Shown: positions 36,431-46,178 of the stretch, piece after piece | Numbering within the stretch: the first letter of the stretch is position 1 | Layout: each line of letters opens with the position of its first letter | Assembly: GCF_003352085.1 (NCBI RefSeq) | Contig: NZ_CP025804.1 | Span: 3,410,001-3,474,000 of the forward strand | Length of the DNA stretch: 64,000 nucleotides | Source: Sulfitobacter sp. SK012 | Lineage (GTDB): Bacteria > Pseudomonadota > Alphaproteobacteria > Rhodobacterales > Rhodobacteraceae | Reading direction: 5' to 3' | Program-made: the position numbers and the translations under genes | Notes under the pieces: model-generated | What the model saw: the letters and a program-made list of their open reading frames with translations, nothing else | The model's database searches: none | Told to the model about the DNA's origin: nothing

Positions 36431-37242
36431 AGAACATTCCAATCTCCGCATTGATCGGCCTGTTCTTCACAGCGCTCTATTTCCTCATGGCACTCTTCGC
36501 GCCGTTGCTTGCTCCATATGGTATGGCCGAAGTTGTCGGCGATGTTTGGGAACCTTCGTCATCACAGTTTTTGCTTGGCACCGACAGCATTGGTCGTGAC
36601 TTGCTGACGCGCCTCATCTACGGGGGACGTACAACGATCTTCATCGCAACGATGGCAACAATCCTGAGCTTTGTAACAGGGTCTGTTCTGGGCTTCTTTG
36701 CGGCTGTTTCCGGCGGCTGGGTGGATCAAGCCATTAGCCGTTTTGTCGATCTGATCATGTCCATTCCATCGCTGATCTTCGCGCTTGTGGTTCTGTCGGT
36801 TATGCCGACCACAACCACAATCCTGATCCTGCTGATGGGCCTGCTCGACAGCACACGGGTCTTCCGTTTGGCCCGCGCCGTTGCGGTCGACATCACCGTT
36901 ATGGACTATGTCGAAGCCGCGCGCCTGCGTGGTGAGAAAATTGGCTGGATCATCTTTCGTGAAACACTACCGAATGCTCTCTCCCCTCTCGTCGCTGAGA
37001 TGGGCCTGCGCTTCATCTTCATGGTGCTCTTCATCTCAACCCTATCTTTCCTCGGTCTTGGCGTTCAGCCACCGCTCGCGGATTGGGGTGGAATCGTGAA
37101 AGAGAACAAAGAAGGCATCAACTACGGTATTCAGGCTGCTCTTTATCCTGCCTATGCCATCGCCACTTTGTGCATCTCAATCAATCTGGTTGCCGACTGG
37201 GTCCTCAATCGCACCACATCACTGAAAGGGGGCCGAGGATGA
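36427..37242 (+). CDS. ABC transporter permease, DppC type
   Basis: 271 aa. The N-terminal segment ending in LLAPYGMAEVVGD and the LGTDSIGRDLLTRLIYGGR block (about 52-70) are typical of DppC/OppC permeases. The EAA loop is DYVEAARLRGEKIGWIIFRE (about 159-178) and the C-terminal end has the usual LGVQPPLADWG. Overlaps both neighbours by four bases, so all three membrane and ATPase parts are coupled. Confidence 0.92.
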   Translation: MKNIPISALIGLFFTALYFLMALFAPLLAPYGMAEVVGDVWEPSSSQFLLGTDSIGRDLLTRLIYGGRTTIFIATMATILSFVTGSVLGFFAAVSGGWVDQAISRFVDLIMSIPSLIFALVVLSVMPTTTTILILLMGLLDSTRVFRLARAVAVDITVMDYVEAARLRGEKIGWIIFRETLPNALSPLVAEMGLRFIFMVLFISTLSFLGLGVQPPLADWGGIVKENKEGINYGIQAALYPAYAIATLCISINLVADWVLNRTTSLKGGRG

Positions 37243-38876
37243 CGGAACCTCTTCTCAAAATACGCGGACTCAAGATTGGTGCGACGATCTATCCACCGGG
37301 CGAACGTCCGCGTGACATCGAGATCGTGCACGGCGTGGATTTCGATCTGGGGCCCGGCAAAGTGCTTGGCCTGATTGGCGAATCCGGTGCGGGTAAATCC
37401 ACCATTGGTCTTGCTGCAATGGCTTATGGTCGTGGCGGTGTTGAACTGACGGGCGGCGAGGTCTGGGTTAACGGGCGCGACGTACTCAAATCGGGTGTGC
37501 GCGATGTGCGCCGTTTGCGCGGTGCAGAGGTGACTTACGTGTCACAATCTGCGGCCGCGTCGTTCAACCCGGCAAAAAAGATCATGGAACAAGTGATCGA
37601 AGCCGCTGTTATCCAGAACAAGTTCTCCAAACGAGACGCTGAAAAACGGGCGATTGAACTCTTTACTAAGCTGGGTCTGCCGGATCCAGAAAATATCGGC
37701 AACCGCTATCCACACCAAGTTTCGGGTGGTCAGTTGCAGCGGTGCATGACGGCTCTTGCTCTGTGCCCGCAGCCTGATCTTGTGGTATTCGATGAACCAA
37801 CAACCGCGTTGGATGTGACAACACAGATCGACGTGCTGGCCGCAATTAAAGAAGCAATCCGTGATACAGGCGTTGCAGCACTTTATATCACCCATGACCT
37901 TGCCGTTGTGGCGCAGGTCAGCGATCACATCATGGTCTTGCAACAAGGTGCGATGGTCGAATACGGCACCACCGATCAGATCATCAACAACCCGCAAGAG
38001 GAATACACTCAAGCGCTGGTCTCTGTTCGTTCGATTCAGCACGAAGAAAAGACCCCTACCGATACGCCAGTGCTACGGATTGAGAACATCACTGCGCGTT
38101 ACAAAGGCACCAATTTCGATGTCCTCAAAGACATCAACGTTGAGCTGCACCCCGGTCAAACTCTGGCGGTGGTTGGCGAAAGTGGATCAGGTAAGTCCAC
38201 GTTGGCACGCGTGATCACAGGGCTTTTGCCCCCTTCTGCTGGGCAGATAACCTTTGACGGACGGGTGCTGACGCCTGATCTAGCCACGCGGCCTTTGGAT
38301 GATTTGCGCGAATTGCAGATGATCTACCAAATGGCTGACACGGCGATGAATCCGCGCCAGACTGTTGGCACCATCATCGGTCGCCCACTCGAGTTCTATT
38401 TCGGCCTAAAGGGCAAAGCGAAACAAGAGCGCCTCCAAGAGCTTTTGGATGAGATCGAGCTGGGAACTGGTTTTCAGGATCGCTATCCGGCTGAGTTGTC
38501 GGGCGGTCAAAAACAGCGCGTGTGTATCGCGCGCGCCTTGGCGGCAAAGCCCAAGTTGATCATTTGCGACGAGGTTACATCGGCGCTGGATCCGCTGGTG
38601 GCTGATGGCATTCTCAAGCTGTTGCTGCGTTTGCAGAAAATCGAAGACGTAGCCTATCTGTTCATCACCCATGATCTGGCGACGGTGAAAGCCATCGCAG
38701 ACAGCATCGCGGTTATGTTTCAGGGCGAAGTTGTGCGGTACGGACCTAAATCTCAGGTGCTGTCACCGCCGTTTGATGACTACACCGATCTCCTGCTCAG
38801 CTCAGTACCTGAGATGAAGATCGGCTGGCTTGAGGAAGTTATTGCGCATCGCAAAATGGAAAGTGCCGGGAATTAA
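37239..38876 (+). CDS. fused double ABC ATPase (DppD-DppF type)
   Basis: 545 aa with two complete nucleotide-binding domains. NBD1 has Walker A GESGAGKST (47-55), signature VSGGQLQR (about 162) and Walker B VVFDEPTTALD. NBD2 has GESGSGKST (about 317-325), LSGGQKQR and IICDEVTSALD. The fusion replaces separate DppD and DppF proteins, as in GsiA. The long upstream open frame is the out-of-frame permease gene; the real ATG overlaps the permease TGA. Confidence 0.93.
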   Translation: MTEPLLKIRGLKIGATIYPPGERPRDIEIVHGVDFDLGPGKVLGLIGESGAGKSTIGLAAMAYGRGGVELTGGEVWVNGRDVLKSGVRDVRRLRGAEVTYVSQSAAASFNPAKKIMEQVIEAAVIQNKFSKRDAEKRAIELFTKLGLPDPENIGNRYPHQVSGGQLQRCMTALALCPQPDLVVFDEPTTALDVTTQIDVLAAIKEAIRDTGVAALYITHDLAVVAQVSDHIMVLQQGAMVEYGTTDQIINNPQEEYTQALVSVRSIQHEEKTPTDTPVLRIENITARYKGTNFDVLKDINVELHPGQTLAVVGESGSGKSTLARVITGLLPPSAGQITFDGRVLTPDLATRPLDDLRELQMIYQMADTAMNPRQTVGTIIGRPLEFYFGLKGKAKQERLQELLDEIELGTGFQDRYPAELSGGQKQRVCIARALAAKPKLIICDEVTSALDPLVADGILKLLLRLQKIEDVAYLFITHDLATVKAIADSIAVMFQGEVVRYGPKSQVLSPPFDDYTDLLLSSVPEMKIGWLEEVIAHRKMESAGN

Positions 38877-38882
38877 ATAGGC

Positions 38883-39386
38883 TTATGATTTGATCCCATG
38901 CGTCTCGAAATGCCCCGCTAAAAGCGGGCGCAGTTCGTCGACATAGCGCATACCGCTAAGCACCTGTGTCGCTCCGCCTGCGCCGTCAAACAGCACAAGC
39001 GTTACGTGTGGCACATTGTGCTTGGCGGCAAAGTCCGCGCCGTTTTCCTGTTTAATATCTGCAATCAGATACAACAGGTCACACTCGCCAAATTGCTTCA
39101 TGGCGGCGCGTGTTTCCCCCTGCAGGGCGGTGCAGATCGGACAGGTGGGGTCATGCACCTGAACAACTGCCGGCTTGCCCTGCCCCAGGCGCGTCAGGTC
39201 ATGTTCCTCAAGGAACTCGTTGAACCAGCCCCGACCGAGATACCCAGCACCACCGAGGGCCACGGCCCCGATCGCGCCATTTCGGACCAACTTGAGCACA
39301 TTGCGCCGCGAAGGTTCCGCCGGGGTTGTTTGTTGTTTGTCCACCTGTGCTTGCTTGCGCCGGTTGGTTTTAGATGTCTTTGCCAT
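38883..39386 (-). CDS. Tat-targeted thioredoxin-like protein
   Basis: 167 aa. A basic N-terminus carries SRRNVLKLV (26-34), a twin-arginine-like motif, followed by a Gly/Ala hydrophobic helix (36-50). The rest is a thioredoxin fold with the redox pair CPIC (82-85) in VHDPTCPICTAL and a cis-Pro region NVPHVTLVLFDG. It probably faces the periplasm, anchored by the N-terminal helix. ATG 39386 is used because upstream codons are not conserved-looking. It faces the ABC operon tail to tail, six bases apart. Partner proteins are unknown. Confidence 0.75.
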   Translation of the reverse strand: MAKTSKTNRRKQAQVDKQQTTPAEPSRRNVLKLVRNGAIGAVALGGAGYLGRGWFNEFLEEHDLTRLGQGKPAVVQVHDPTCPICTALQGETRAAMKQFGECDLLYLIADIKQENGADFAAKHNVPHVTLVLFDGAGGATQVLSGMRYVDELRPLLAGHFETHGIKS

Positions 39387-39605
39387 GCAGCCCTCATTCG
39401 GTTCCATTTTCCTGCACTCTAGGTCAAATCCCATCCACGTGAGATGACAGATTGATCACGGGTTCCTCACATCCGCGCGAGCGGCGCGCTTGGGTTACTT
39501 CTTGGTCGACTCCAAAGCTATGAAATCTCCTTTGGCGCAACCTAATGGTACTTGCGCACCCGACAAAGCTGCGCTCAGATACCGAAAACACCGAAGGGGC
39601 CTATC

Positions 39606-40442
39606 ATGGACAACAAACTTCTGCTGATCATCTTGGACGGCGTCCCGTGGCGCAATTGGCGCAGGTTATTTGGCAATCTCGAAGGCTGGGTCGACAGCGG
39701 AGATGCGCGAGTCTGGAAAATCCGGTCAGTCCTGCCGTCCATTTCGGCGTCGTGCTATGCATCCATCCATACAGGCGTGGCCCCGGCGACACATGGGTGC
39801 ACCGGCAATGGGAATGTCTTTCGGCTGAGCCAGCCTGACGTCTTCTCTCAGGTGCGCGCGGGCGGCGGTGTAACCGGGGCCGTTGCGCATAGCTTTTGGT
39901 CAGAGTTCTTTAACCGCCACCCCTTCGATTTCGTACGCGATATTGAATACGATGAGCCCGCAAGCGACACCATCAACCACGGACGGTTTCACACCATGAC
40001 GGGTTATGGGCAGATCAATCAGATGACGCCCAGTGACGTCGATCTTTTTGGGACGCTGACCAATATTTGCGAGCGGTTCGACCTGAACTACGGGATGCTG
40101 CACACCTGCACGCTCGACTGTATGGGGCATCGCTATTTCCACGATTGTCAGGAAATGGACCATGCCTGCGCTGTGATGGATGAAATGCTTGCGCCCTTTA
40201 TCTCCCGTTGGCTGGATGCTGGCTACGAAATCATCGTCACGGCGGATCACGGCCAAGATGAGCGTGGCCACCACGGTGGCCGGGACCCGTTGCAACAAGA
40301 CGCGGGGCTTTATTACTTTGGTCCCGCTCAGGGCCCAGATGTGGATACGGTGATTGATCAGCTACAGCTTGCACCAACCATCCTGAGCCGGCTTGGCGCA
40401 CCAATACCTGCAAGCATGAAGGCCAAGAGCTTTTTAAGCTAG
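39606..40442 (+). CDS. alkaline-phosphatase superfamily phosphodiesterase
   Basis: 278 aa. ILDGVPW (9-15, Asp11 metal ligand), PSISASCYASIHTGVAP (44-60, with the nucleophile Ser45 or equivalent), TCTLDCMGH and TADHGQDERGHHGG give the two-metal site of the nucleotide pyrophosphatase/phosphodiesterase (type I phosphodiesterase) family. There is no signal peptide and the protein is short for the family, so it lacks the larger cap and acts in the cytoplasm. ATG 39606 starts the homologous part. Substrate unknown. Confidence 0.8.
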   Translation: MDNKLLLIILDGVPWRNWRRLFGNLEGWVDSGDARVWKIRSVLPSISASCYASIHTGVAPATHGCTGNGNVFRLSQPDVFSQVRAGGGVTGAVAHSFWSEFFNRHPFDFVRDIEYDEPASDTINHGRFHTMTGYGQINQMTPSDVDLFGTLTNICERFDLNYGMLHTCTLDCMGHRYFHDCQEMDHACAVMDEMLAPFISRWLDAGYEIIVTADHGQDERGHHGGRDPLQQDAGLYYFGPAQGPDVDTVIDQLQLAPTILSRLGAPIPASMKAKSFLS

Positions 40443-40445
40443 TCG

Positions 40446-41378
40446 TCAGTAAGGCCAATCACCACGGCCAAGCGCTGCGATACCGTCCACAACCTTGTCA
40501 AAGAATTCGGCAGCCTTTCGCGACATGACACGCGCGCGCAGGCATCCGTGGACAAGGCCAGCTTCGTTGATCCAGACCGCTTTGCCGCCCGCAGCCACCA
40601 GCGCGTTGCAGTAAGCTTCGCCGTCGCTTGCCAGTGGATCGCATTCTGCAGTGATCAAAACGCTGGGGGGCAGATTGGAGAAATCACTGTCCTGTAACGG
40701 CGCAAATCGTGGGTCTCCCTTGGGTGTCACGGCACCGCCAAAACGAACCTTCATGTAGAATGCCATATCTGCTGTGGTCAGTTCGGGCGCATTGGCGTGG
40801 GTTATGTAGGATCCTTGGCCACGGTCACCGCCCAATCCGGGATAGATCAGAACTTGGCCAATAACCCGGTCTACCGCCCTGCCCCGCGCATGATGAGCAA
40901 CAGCCGCGGCAAGGTTGCCCCCCGCACTGTCGCCCGCCAGCACAATCGGTCCGGGATAGGTTTTTTGGATTGCATCGAACGCCGCCCAAGCATCGTTAAA
41001 ACACCCTGGGAACATCGTTTCGGGCGCAAGAGCGTAGTCCACAGATACCACCCGGTAGCCGGTGCCCGCACAAATCTCGGCGCAGACATCGTCATGGCTG
41101 TTAAGGTCCCCAACCACGAAACCGCCGCCATGATAATAGATGACCGTAACTGGGGATGCACTTTGGTAGATGCGGCAAAGAACGCCGCCAAATGGGGCGT
41201 CTTGTGCCGTCACACCTTCAGGATAACCCTGATGGAAAGCCGCGCACATGGCGTTGTAGACCGCGCGCTGCTCTTGGATGCTGAGGGCTACGGCATTTGG
41301 CGGATAGAACTCCGCACCACGCTCGATATAGGCCCAGACCTCCGCATCCAAAAGCTTGGCATAATCGGGTCCGCTCAA
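40446..41378 (-). CDS. HSL-type alpha/beta hydrolase
   Basis: 310 aa from a TTG at 41378 that overlaps the stop of the acyl-CoA synthetase gene (TTGA). The oxyanion motif HGGGF (83-87), nucleophile GDSAGG (about 152-157), Asp in ECDPLASDGE (about 249) and His in VHGCLR (about 277) match the hormone-sensitive lipase esterase family. The start is odd but no ATG is in frame nearby. It may hydrolyse a thioester or ester made by the preceding synthetase. Confidence 0.85.
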   Translation of the reverse strand: MSGPDYAKLLDAEVWAYIERGAEFYPPNAVALSIQEQRAVYNAMCAAFHQGYPEGVTAQDAPFGGVLCRIYQSASPVTVIYYHGGGFVVGDLNSHDDVCAEICAGTGYRVVSVDYALAPETMFPGCFNDAWAAFDAIQKTYPGPIVLAGDSAGGNLAAAVAHHARGRAVDRVIGQVLIYPGLGGDRGQGSYITHANAPELTTADMAFYMKVRFGGAVTPKGDPRFAPLQDSDFSNLPPSVLITAECDPLASDGEAYCNALVAAGGKAVWINEAGLVHGCLRARVMSRKAAEFFDKVVDGIAALGRGDWPY

Positions 41379-43255
41379 GCAGCCGGCTCCCACTGACCGA
41401 CGAACGCATCCAGGCATTTACCCACTGCCGCATGGTCCTCGCCGTTCATTGCGATCATCGCGACAAGCCCGCGCTTTTTGTCATCAACCACGTGATCGAC
41501 GCGCGCAGTACAGCCAGCACTCTCCAGCGTTTTGTTATAAATGCGATTGATCGCATGCCGGCGCAGATCAGGCTTAAAGATCTTGCCCACCGCCGTTTTG
41601 GGCAGCTCATCCATGATGGTCATGTGCTTGGGCTGAGCCGCGCGTTCTTTGACCCTGTCCTTACAAAAGGCAGTCAGCTCCGCTTCGGTCACCGATGCCC
41701 CCTGCACTAGTTCAACAAAGGCGCAAGGCACTTCGCCCGCGTGGGCATCCGGCTGCCCAATGGCACCAGCGAATGCAACGGCCTCATGACCCAGCAGCGC
41801 CTCTTCGATTTCAGCGGGATCGATGTTGTGCCCGCCTCGAATGATCAGATCCTTGGCGCGCCCTGTTATCCAGATATACCCATCGCTGTCGATCCGGCCC
41901 AAATCACCTGTTCGCAGGAATTCATCCTTATAATACAGGTCTTTGTTCTTATCCGCCTCCGTGTAGGTGTTGCCCGCATAGACGCCAGGGCTTGACACGC
42001 AAATCTCACCAATTTCGTCCGCGCCTGCTTCAACAAGCCCTTTTGCAGTGCCTTTAATGATCTTAACTTGGGTATGCGGGAAAGGAATGCCGATTGAGCC
42101 AACCTTCTTTTCGCCATCAGGTGGGTTGATCGACACCAAGCAAGTCGCTTCGGTCAGGCCGTAACCTTCGATCAGCGTAACACCCGTCGCTTCTTCAAAT
42201 CGGCGAAACAGCTCAAGAGGTAGCGGAGCCGAGCCCGAGAATGCCGTTTTGACGGTACTCACATCGGCATCAATTGGGCGCTGCATCTTGGCAGAGATCG
42301 CCGTCGGAACCGTGATGATAAACGTAATTTTCCAACGCTCGATCAGCTTCCAGAAGTTGTCGAACACACCATCGCCGCGGTACCCCTGCGGCGTGGGAAA
42401 GACCACATGCGCGCCCGAGTGGATCGCCGCCATCAAGATCACATGGCAGGCAAAGACATGAAACAACGGCAGCGGACACATGATGTTGTCATTTTCTGTG
42501 AACAGTAGCCGGTGGCCCAACCAACCGTTGTAGATCAGTCCAGAGTATTTGTGCTGCGCAACCTTTGGCATGCCCGTTGTGCCACCAGTGTGGAAATAGC
42601 AGGCGACGCGGTCTTCTTGTGGGTCTTCAAAGCTCAGTGTTTTAGGCTGCTTGGCAATTTCCGCGTTGAAATTAAGGTAGGTCGCTTGGTTCTGGGTCGT
42701 AAGCTTGGGCCGGATCAGCGGTACAATCCAAGATTTCGGCGGCGTCAGATAGCGCACCAAATCGATTTCAATCACGGTAGTGACATTGGGAGCAAGAGCC
42801 ACGGCTTCAGCCGTTTTTTCTGCGACATCCGTTTTCGGGAAAGGCCGCAGGGTCACGACGACTTTGGCGTTCGTCTCGCGCAGGATTGAACCGATTTGCG
42901 TGGCGTCCAGCAAGGGATTGATCGGGTTTACGATCCCGGCTACTGCGCCACCCAAAAGCGTGATCGCCGTCTCGTTACAATTTGGTAGAATATAGGCCAC
43001 CACGTCATCGGGTCCGATGCCAAGGCTGCGAAAGAGGTTCGCGGTCTGAGCCGTCTTTTCCAACAACTGTGACCATGACAGCGTCTCTGCTTTGTCTTTG
43101 GGGCCAGAGAAGATCTGATAACTTATCGCATTGTGGTTCGGAAACTTCTTCGCGGTTCCCTCCAGCAAACGGTAAAGCGTCTTAGGACTGTCGCTCGTAT
43201 CCCACGACATTTCCGCCTCAATGGCATTGCGATCTTTGTACCCAGCATACGTCAT
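41375..43255 (-). CDS. acyl-CoA synthetase (AMP-forming)
   Basis: 626 aa. The adenylate-forming signature HTGGTTGMPKVAQ (about 233-245), YGLTEATC (about 358-365), a GDLGRIDSDGYIWITGRAKD hinge-like segment (about 449-468) and a C-terminal AVGKIFKPDLR with catalytic Lys are present. GRTG at the very N-terminus of the open frame is outside the gene; ATG 43255 is preceded by GGAGGACG. Long for a short-chain synthetase, so it probably takes medium- or long-chain or aromatic acids. Coupled to the HSL-type hydrolase. Confidence 0.9.
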   Translation of the reverse strand: MTYAGYKDRNAIEAEMSWDTSDSPKTLYRLLEGTAKKFPNHNAISYQIFSGPKDKAETLSWSQLLEKTAQTANLFRSLGIGPDDVVAYILPNCNETAITLLGGAVAGIVNPINPLLDATQIGSILRETNAKVVVTLRPFPKTDVAEKTAEAVALAPNVTTVIEIDLVRYLTPPKSWIVPLIRPKLTTQNQATYLNFNAEIAKQPKTLSFEDPQEDRVACYFHTGGTTGMPKVAQHKYSGLIYNGWLGHRLLFTENDNIMCPLPLFHVFACHVILMAAIHSGAHVVFPTPQGYRGDGVFDNFWKLIERWKITFIITVPTAISAKMQRPIDADVSTVKTAFSGSAPLPLELFRRFEEATGVTLIEGYGLTEATCLVSINPPDGEKKVGSIGIPFPHTQVKIIKGTAKGLVEAGADEIGEICVSSPGVYAGNTYTEADKNKDLYYKDEFLRTGDLGRIDSDGYIWITGRAKDLIIRGGHNIDPAEIEEALLGHEAVAFAGAIGQPDAHAGEVPCAFVELVQGASVTEAELTAFCKDRVKERAAQPKHMTIMDELPKTAVGKIFKPDLRRHAINRIYNKTLESAGCTARVDHVVDDKKRGLVAMIAMNGEDHAAVGKCLDAFVGQWEPAA

Positions 43256-43769
43256 GGTCGTCCTCCCCGCGCGCCAGTTTTTCCGGCACTGCACTCTATA
43301 GTGTACAACGATGCAGCCCTACCGCATAAAATTCAAGATAAAGCCTAACCGTAATACGCTACGTCATAAAATCTGTGCGGATTGTATGGTTCAAACGCCT
43401 CAAATACCGATATTTGTGGCCGGCCGACCGGTTACATCCCCATCAGCGCTGCGGTCTCTCAAGCCTGGCTCTCTTCAAACTCGGATGTGGCCGATGATTT
43501 AGTCCAGACAAGTTTTCAGATAATCATTCTAGCGGTTGAAACCACTGTGCTGACTTAGACTGTTTGCGAACTGCAGACGATTTGGGAGGCATTCAAACCA
43601 GGCTCTTGGCCCTATTTACTGGGGTTGAAGAGGTTGCCACGATCGCGCACATCTTTGCCACTCAGTTTTGTCACGTTCAAAAACAATTAACACGCCCTAT
43701 CAGACGCGCTTGCGTGGCCCAAAACCCAACACGCGCCCCGAAACGACGGAGCGCGTGAGTTATTTTCGA
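43256..43769. other. 514-bp intergenic stretch
   Basis: No coding frame with family resemblance or a good ribosome site is seen on either strand. The right end contains the LysM gene's hairpin (43730-43757); the left end must hold the acyl-CoA synthetase promoter on the minus strand. Confidence 0.5.
43730..43757 (-). terminator. hairpin terminator after the BON-LysM gene
   Basis: An 11-bp stem (CACGCGCTCCG / CGGGGCGCGTG on the minus strand, one wobble) with a six-base loop lies 13 bases after the stop. Only a weak T-rich tail (TTGGGTTTTG) follows. Confidence 0.6.
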
Positions 43770-44201
43770 TTATGCCGCAGGGATGCGGAGCATCTGCCCG
43801 GGGTAGATCTTGTCAGGATGGCTCAACATCGGCTTGTTAGCCTCAAAGATCTCTTCGTACCGCGCGCCATTTCCAAGCGTTTTGGCTGAAATCGCCCACA
43901 AAGTATCGCCCTTTTCGACGGTGTGAAAAACGGGTTCACCTTCGCCACCGGCGACATCATCCTCAACGGACGCGACCCCTTCGACGTTGCCTACTGCAAG
44001 GATGACTTTTTCCTTCATCTCTTGGCTAACGGCTTTGCCTGTGACTTTGACCTTGTCGCCGTCAACAGTGATGTCGATACCTTCAGCGTCAAGGCCAAGC
44101 TCTTTCAGCTCATCTTGCAGCGCTGCACCAGACACCTCAGCGTCGTCATCGCCGCCAAAGACTTTCTTCCCTGCGCCTTTAACAAAACTCCACAGACCCA
44201 T
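43770..44201 (-). CDS. BON and LysM domain protein (Kbp/YgaU-like)
   Basis: 143 aa. Short acidic N-terminus, a BON domain (about 27-85, GIDITVDGDKVKVTGKA and VGNVEGVASVEDDV) and a C-terminal LysM domain (about 92-141, VEKGDTLWAISAKTLGNG to YPGQMLRIP). This is the architecture and length of E. coli Kbp (YgaU), a cytoplasmic potassium-binding protein of hyperosmotic stress. No signal peptide is present. It is a single gene. Confidence 0.9.
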   Translation of the reverse strand: MGLWSFVKGAGKKVFGGDDDAEVSGAALQDELKELGLDAEGIDITVDGDKVKVTGKAVSQEMKEKVILAVGNVEGVASVEDDVAGGEGEPVFHTVEKGDTLWAISAKTLGNGARYEEIFEANKPMLSHPDKIYPGQMLRIPAA

Positions 44202-44290
44202 TTTGATACTCCTATTGGTTAAAACACACTGGATTGTCTGATCACCACCTGCTCATGGCAAGCGAAAACGACCGAACCTAGGTGATGCAT

Positions 44291-46093
44291 TTATTCTGCG
44301 GCAAGCCCATCGGTAAACTGAAGCTTCGCCAATCGCGCATACAGCCCGCCTTTTGCGACCAAATCATCATGCGTACCAACTGCCACGATGCGGCCCGCCT
44401 CGAGCACAACAATGCGGTCCGCCTTTTTGACCGTCGCCAATCGATGCGCGACAATCAACGTGGTACGCCCTGCGCTAAGGTCCTCAACAGCAAGCTGAAC
44501 CGCGCGTTCACTTTGCGCGTCCAACGCGCTTGTGGCTTCATCCAACAACAACACCGGCGCATCTCGTAAAATGGCACGGGCGATGGCAATGCGCTGTTTC
44601 TGACCCCCAGACAACATTACACCGCGTTCGCCTAGATAGCTGTCATACCCTTCGGGCAATGCACGCAGAAACTCGTCCGCAGCAGCCGCGCGCGCCGCAG
44701 CTTCGATTTCAGCATCCGTGGCATCGGGGCGGCCAAAACGGATATTTTCGCGCGCAGAGGTCGCAAAAATCACAGGGTCTTGCGGAACCAGCGCCACCGA
44801 ACGACGAAAGGTATCGCGCGTCAGATCGCGAAGATCGAAACCATCCAACGTGATCCGCCCCTCTTGGGGATCATAGAACCGTAAGATGAGCTGAATGATG
44901 GTGGTCTTGCCCGCACCGGACGGTCCCACGAAGGCGACCGTCTCGCCCGGTTCAATCACCAAATCCACACCATCAAGTGCAACTATTCCCGGACGAGCAG
45001 GATAGGAGAAATTCACATCCTCGAAAGTTATCCGGCCCACAACTGGGTCTGGCAGCATCGCCGGCACCTGTGGGTCAACCACGGAATCTTTGGTCTGAAG
45101 CAATTCAACCAAGCGTTCGGTCGCCCCCGCGGCGCGCTGCAATTCGCCCCAAATCTCAGAAAGGGCTGCAACAGCACCGGCCACCATAACGGAATAGATG
45201 ACAAATTGCACCAACGCGCCCGCACTCATATTCCCGCCGCGCACATCGTGCGCGCCAATCCAGAGCACGCCAACAACGCCCGAAAAGACCAGAAAAATCA
45301 CAATCACCGTCATTGCAGCGCGGGTCCTAATCCGGCGGCGCGCGGCGTCATATGACGCCTCCGTCATCTCCGCGAATTGGCCTCGGCTCGTCGTTTCATT
45401 GGTGAATGCTTGCACCGTTTGAACGGCCGATAGGCTCTCGGACGCATTGCCTGAGCTTGCCGCTATCCAGTCCTGATTTTCGCGACTGATAACCCGAAGT
45501 TTCCGGCCCAAAGTAAGGATTGGCACCACCACAACTGGCACAATCAGAAGAACCAAACCCGTCAATTTTGCAGAGGTCAGCATCATCAACGCCAGCCCGC
45601 CGCCAAAGATAAGTATGTTCCGCAATGCAATGGACACCGATGATCCGATCACGCTGAGGATTAGGGTCGTGTCGGTTGTGATCCTGCTCAGGACCTCGCC
45701 AGTCATGATGCGCTCGTAGAATGCAGGGCTCATCCCGATGACCTGATCAAAAACAGCGCGGCGGATGTCTGCCACGACGCGTTCGCCCAATTGCGTCACA
45801 AGTGCATAGCGCAGGCCCGTCCCGACAGCGAGGAGAGCAGCTATCACCAAAGCAGCTGTGAAATACTGATCGAGCAATTGAGGGTTGGACGTACCAAAGT
45901 TGTCGATCACCCGGCGCACCGCAAGCGGCAGCGCGAGTGAGATCATTGCCGTCGACGTCAGTGCCAATGCTGCCAGTGCCATCAGCACCCGATAAGGTCG
46001 CATAAACGGCAATAATGCGCGAAGCCCACTTACAGCGCGAGACGTTGCGCGTTCTGTTTCGTTGCTTTGTGGGGGCGTTGGAGGCTTGGCCAT
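44291..46093 (-). CDS. ABC exporter, fused membrane and ATPase domains (MsbA-like)
   Basis: 600 aa half-transporter. Six membrane helices span about residues 30-310 and the nucleotide-binding domain about 350-590, with Walker A GPSGAGKTT, signature LSGGQKQR, Walker B LLLDEATSALD and the D-loop and H-loop (IVAHRLAT). AAAGGA stands six bases before ATG 46093, which is preferred to the ATG six bases upstream or the longer frame. Type IV exporters of this group move lipids, drugs or peptides as homodimers; substrate not predictable. Confidence 0.9.
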   Translation of the reverse strand: MAKPPTPPQSNETERATSRAVSGLRALLPFMRPYRVLMALAALALTSTAMISLALPLAVRRVIDNFGTSNPQLLDQYFTAALVIAALLAVGTGLRYALVTQLGERVVADIRRAVFDQVIGMSPAFYERIMTGEVLSRITTDTTLILSVIGSSVSIALRNILIFGGGLALMMLTSAKLTGLVLLIVPVVVVPILTLGRKLRVISRENQDWIAASSGNASESLSAVQTVQAFTNETTSRGQFAEMTEASYDAARRRIRTRAAMTVIVIFLVFSGVVGVLWIGAHDVRGGNMSAGALVQFVIYSVMVAGAVAALSEIWGELQRAAGATERLVELLQTKDSVVDPQVPAMLPDPVVGRITFEDVNFSYPARPGIVALDGVDLVIEPGETVAFVGPSGAGKTTIIQLILRFYDPQEGRITLDGFDLRDLTRDTFRRSVALVPQDPVIFATSARENIRFGRPDATDAEIEAAARAAAADEFLRALPEGYDSYLGERGVMLSGGQKQRIAIARAILRDAPVLLLDEATSALDAQSERAVQLAVEDLSAGRTTLIVAHRLATVKKADRIVVLEAGRIVAVGTHDDLVAKGGLYARLAKLQFTDGLAAE

Positions 46094-46178
46094 GCGCATT
46101 CCTTTGTCGCGTATGAACGGTTCATGGCCGCGTCGACGCACGGGGTCAAGCGAGTCTCGACTGTCTTGGAAGAAGGTG

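Noticed and set aside
43311..43758. Several 63-73-codon frames in the acyl-CoA synthetase / LysM gap
   Set aside because: Low-complexity translations without start signals; one lies across the terminator hairpin.
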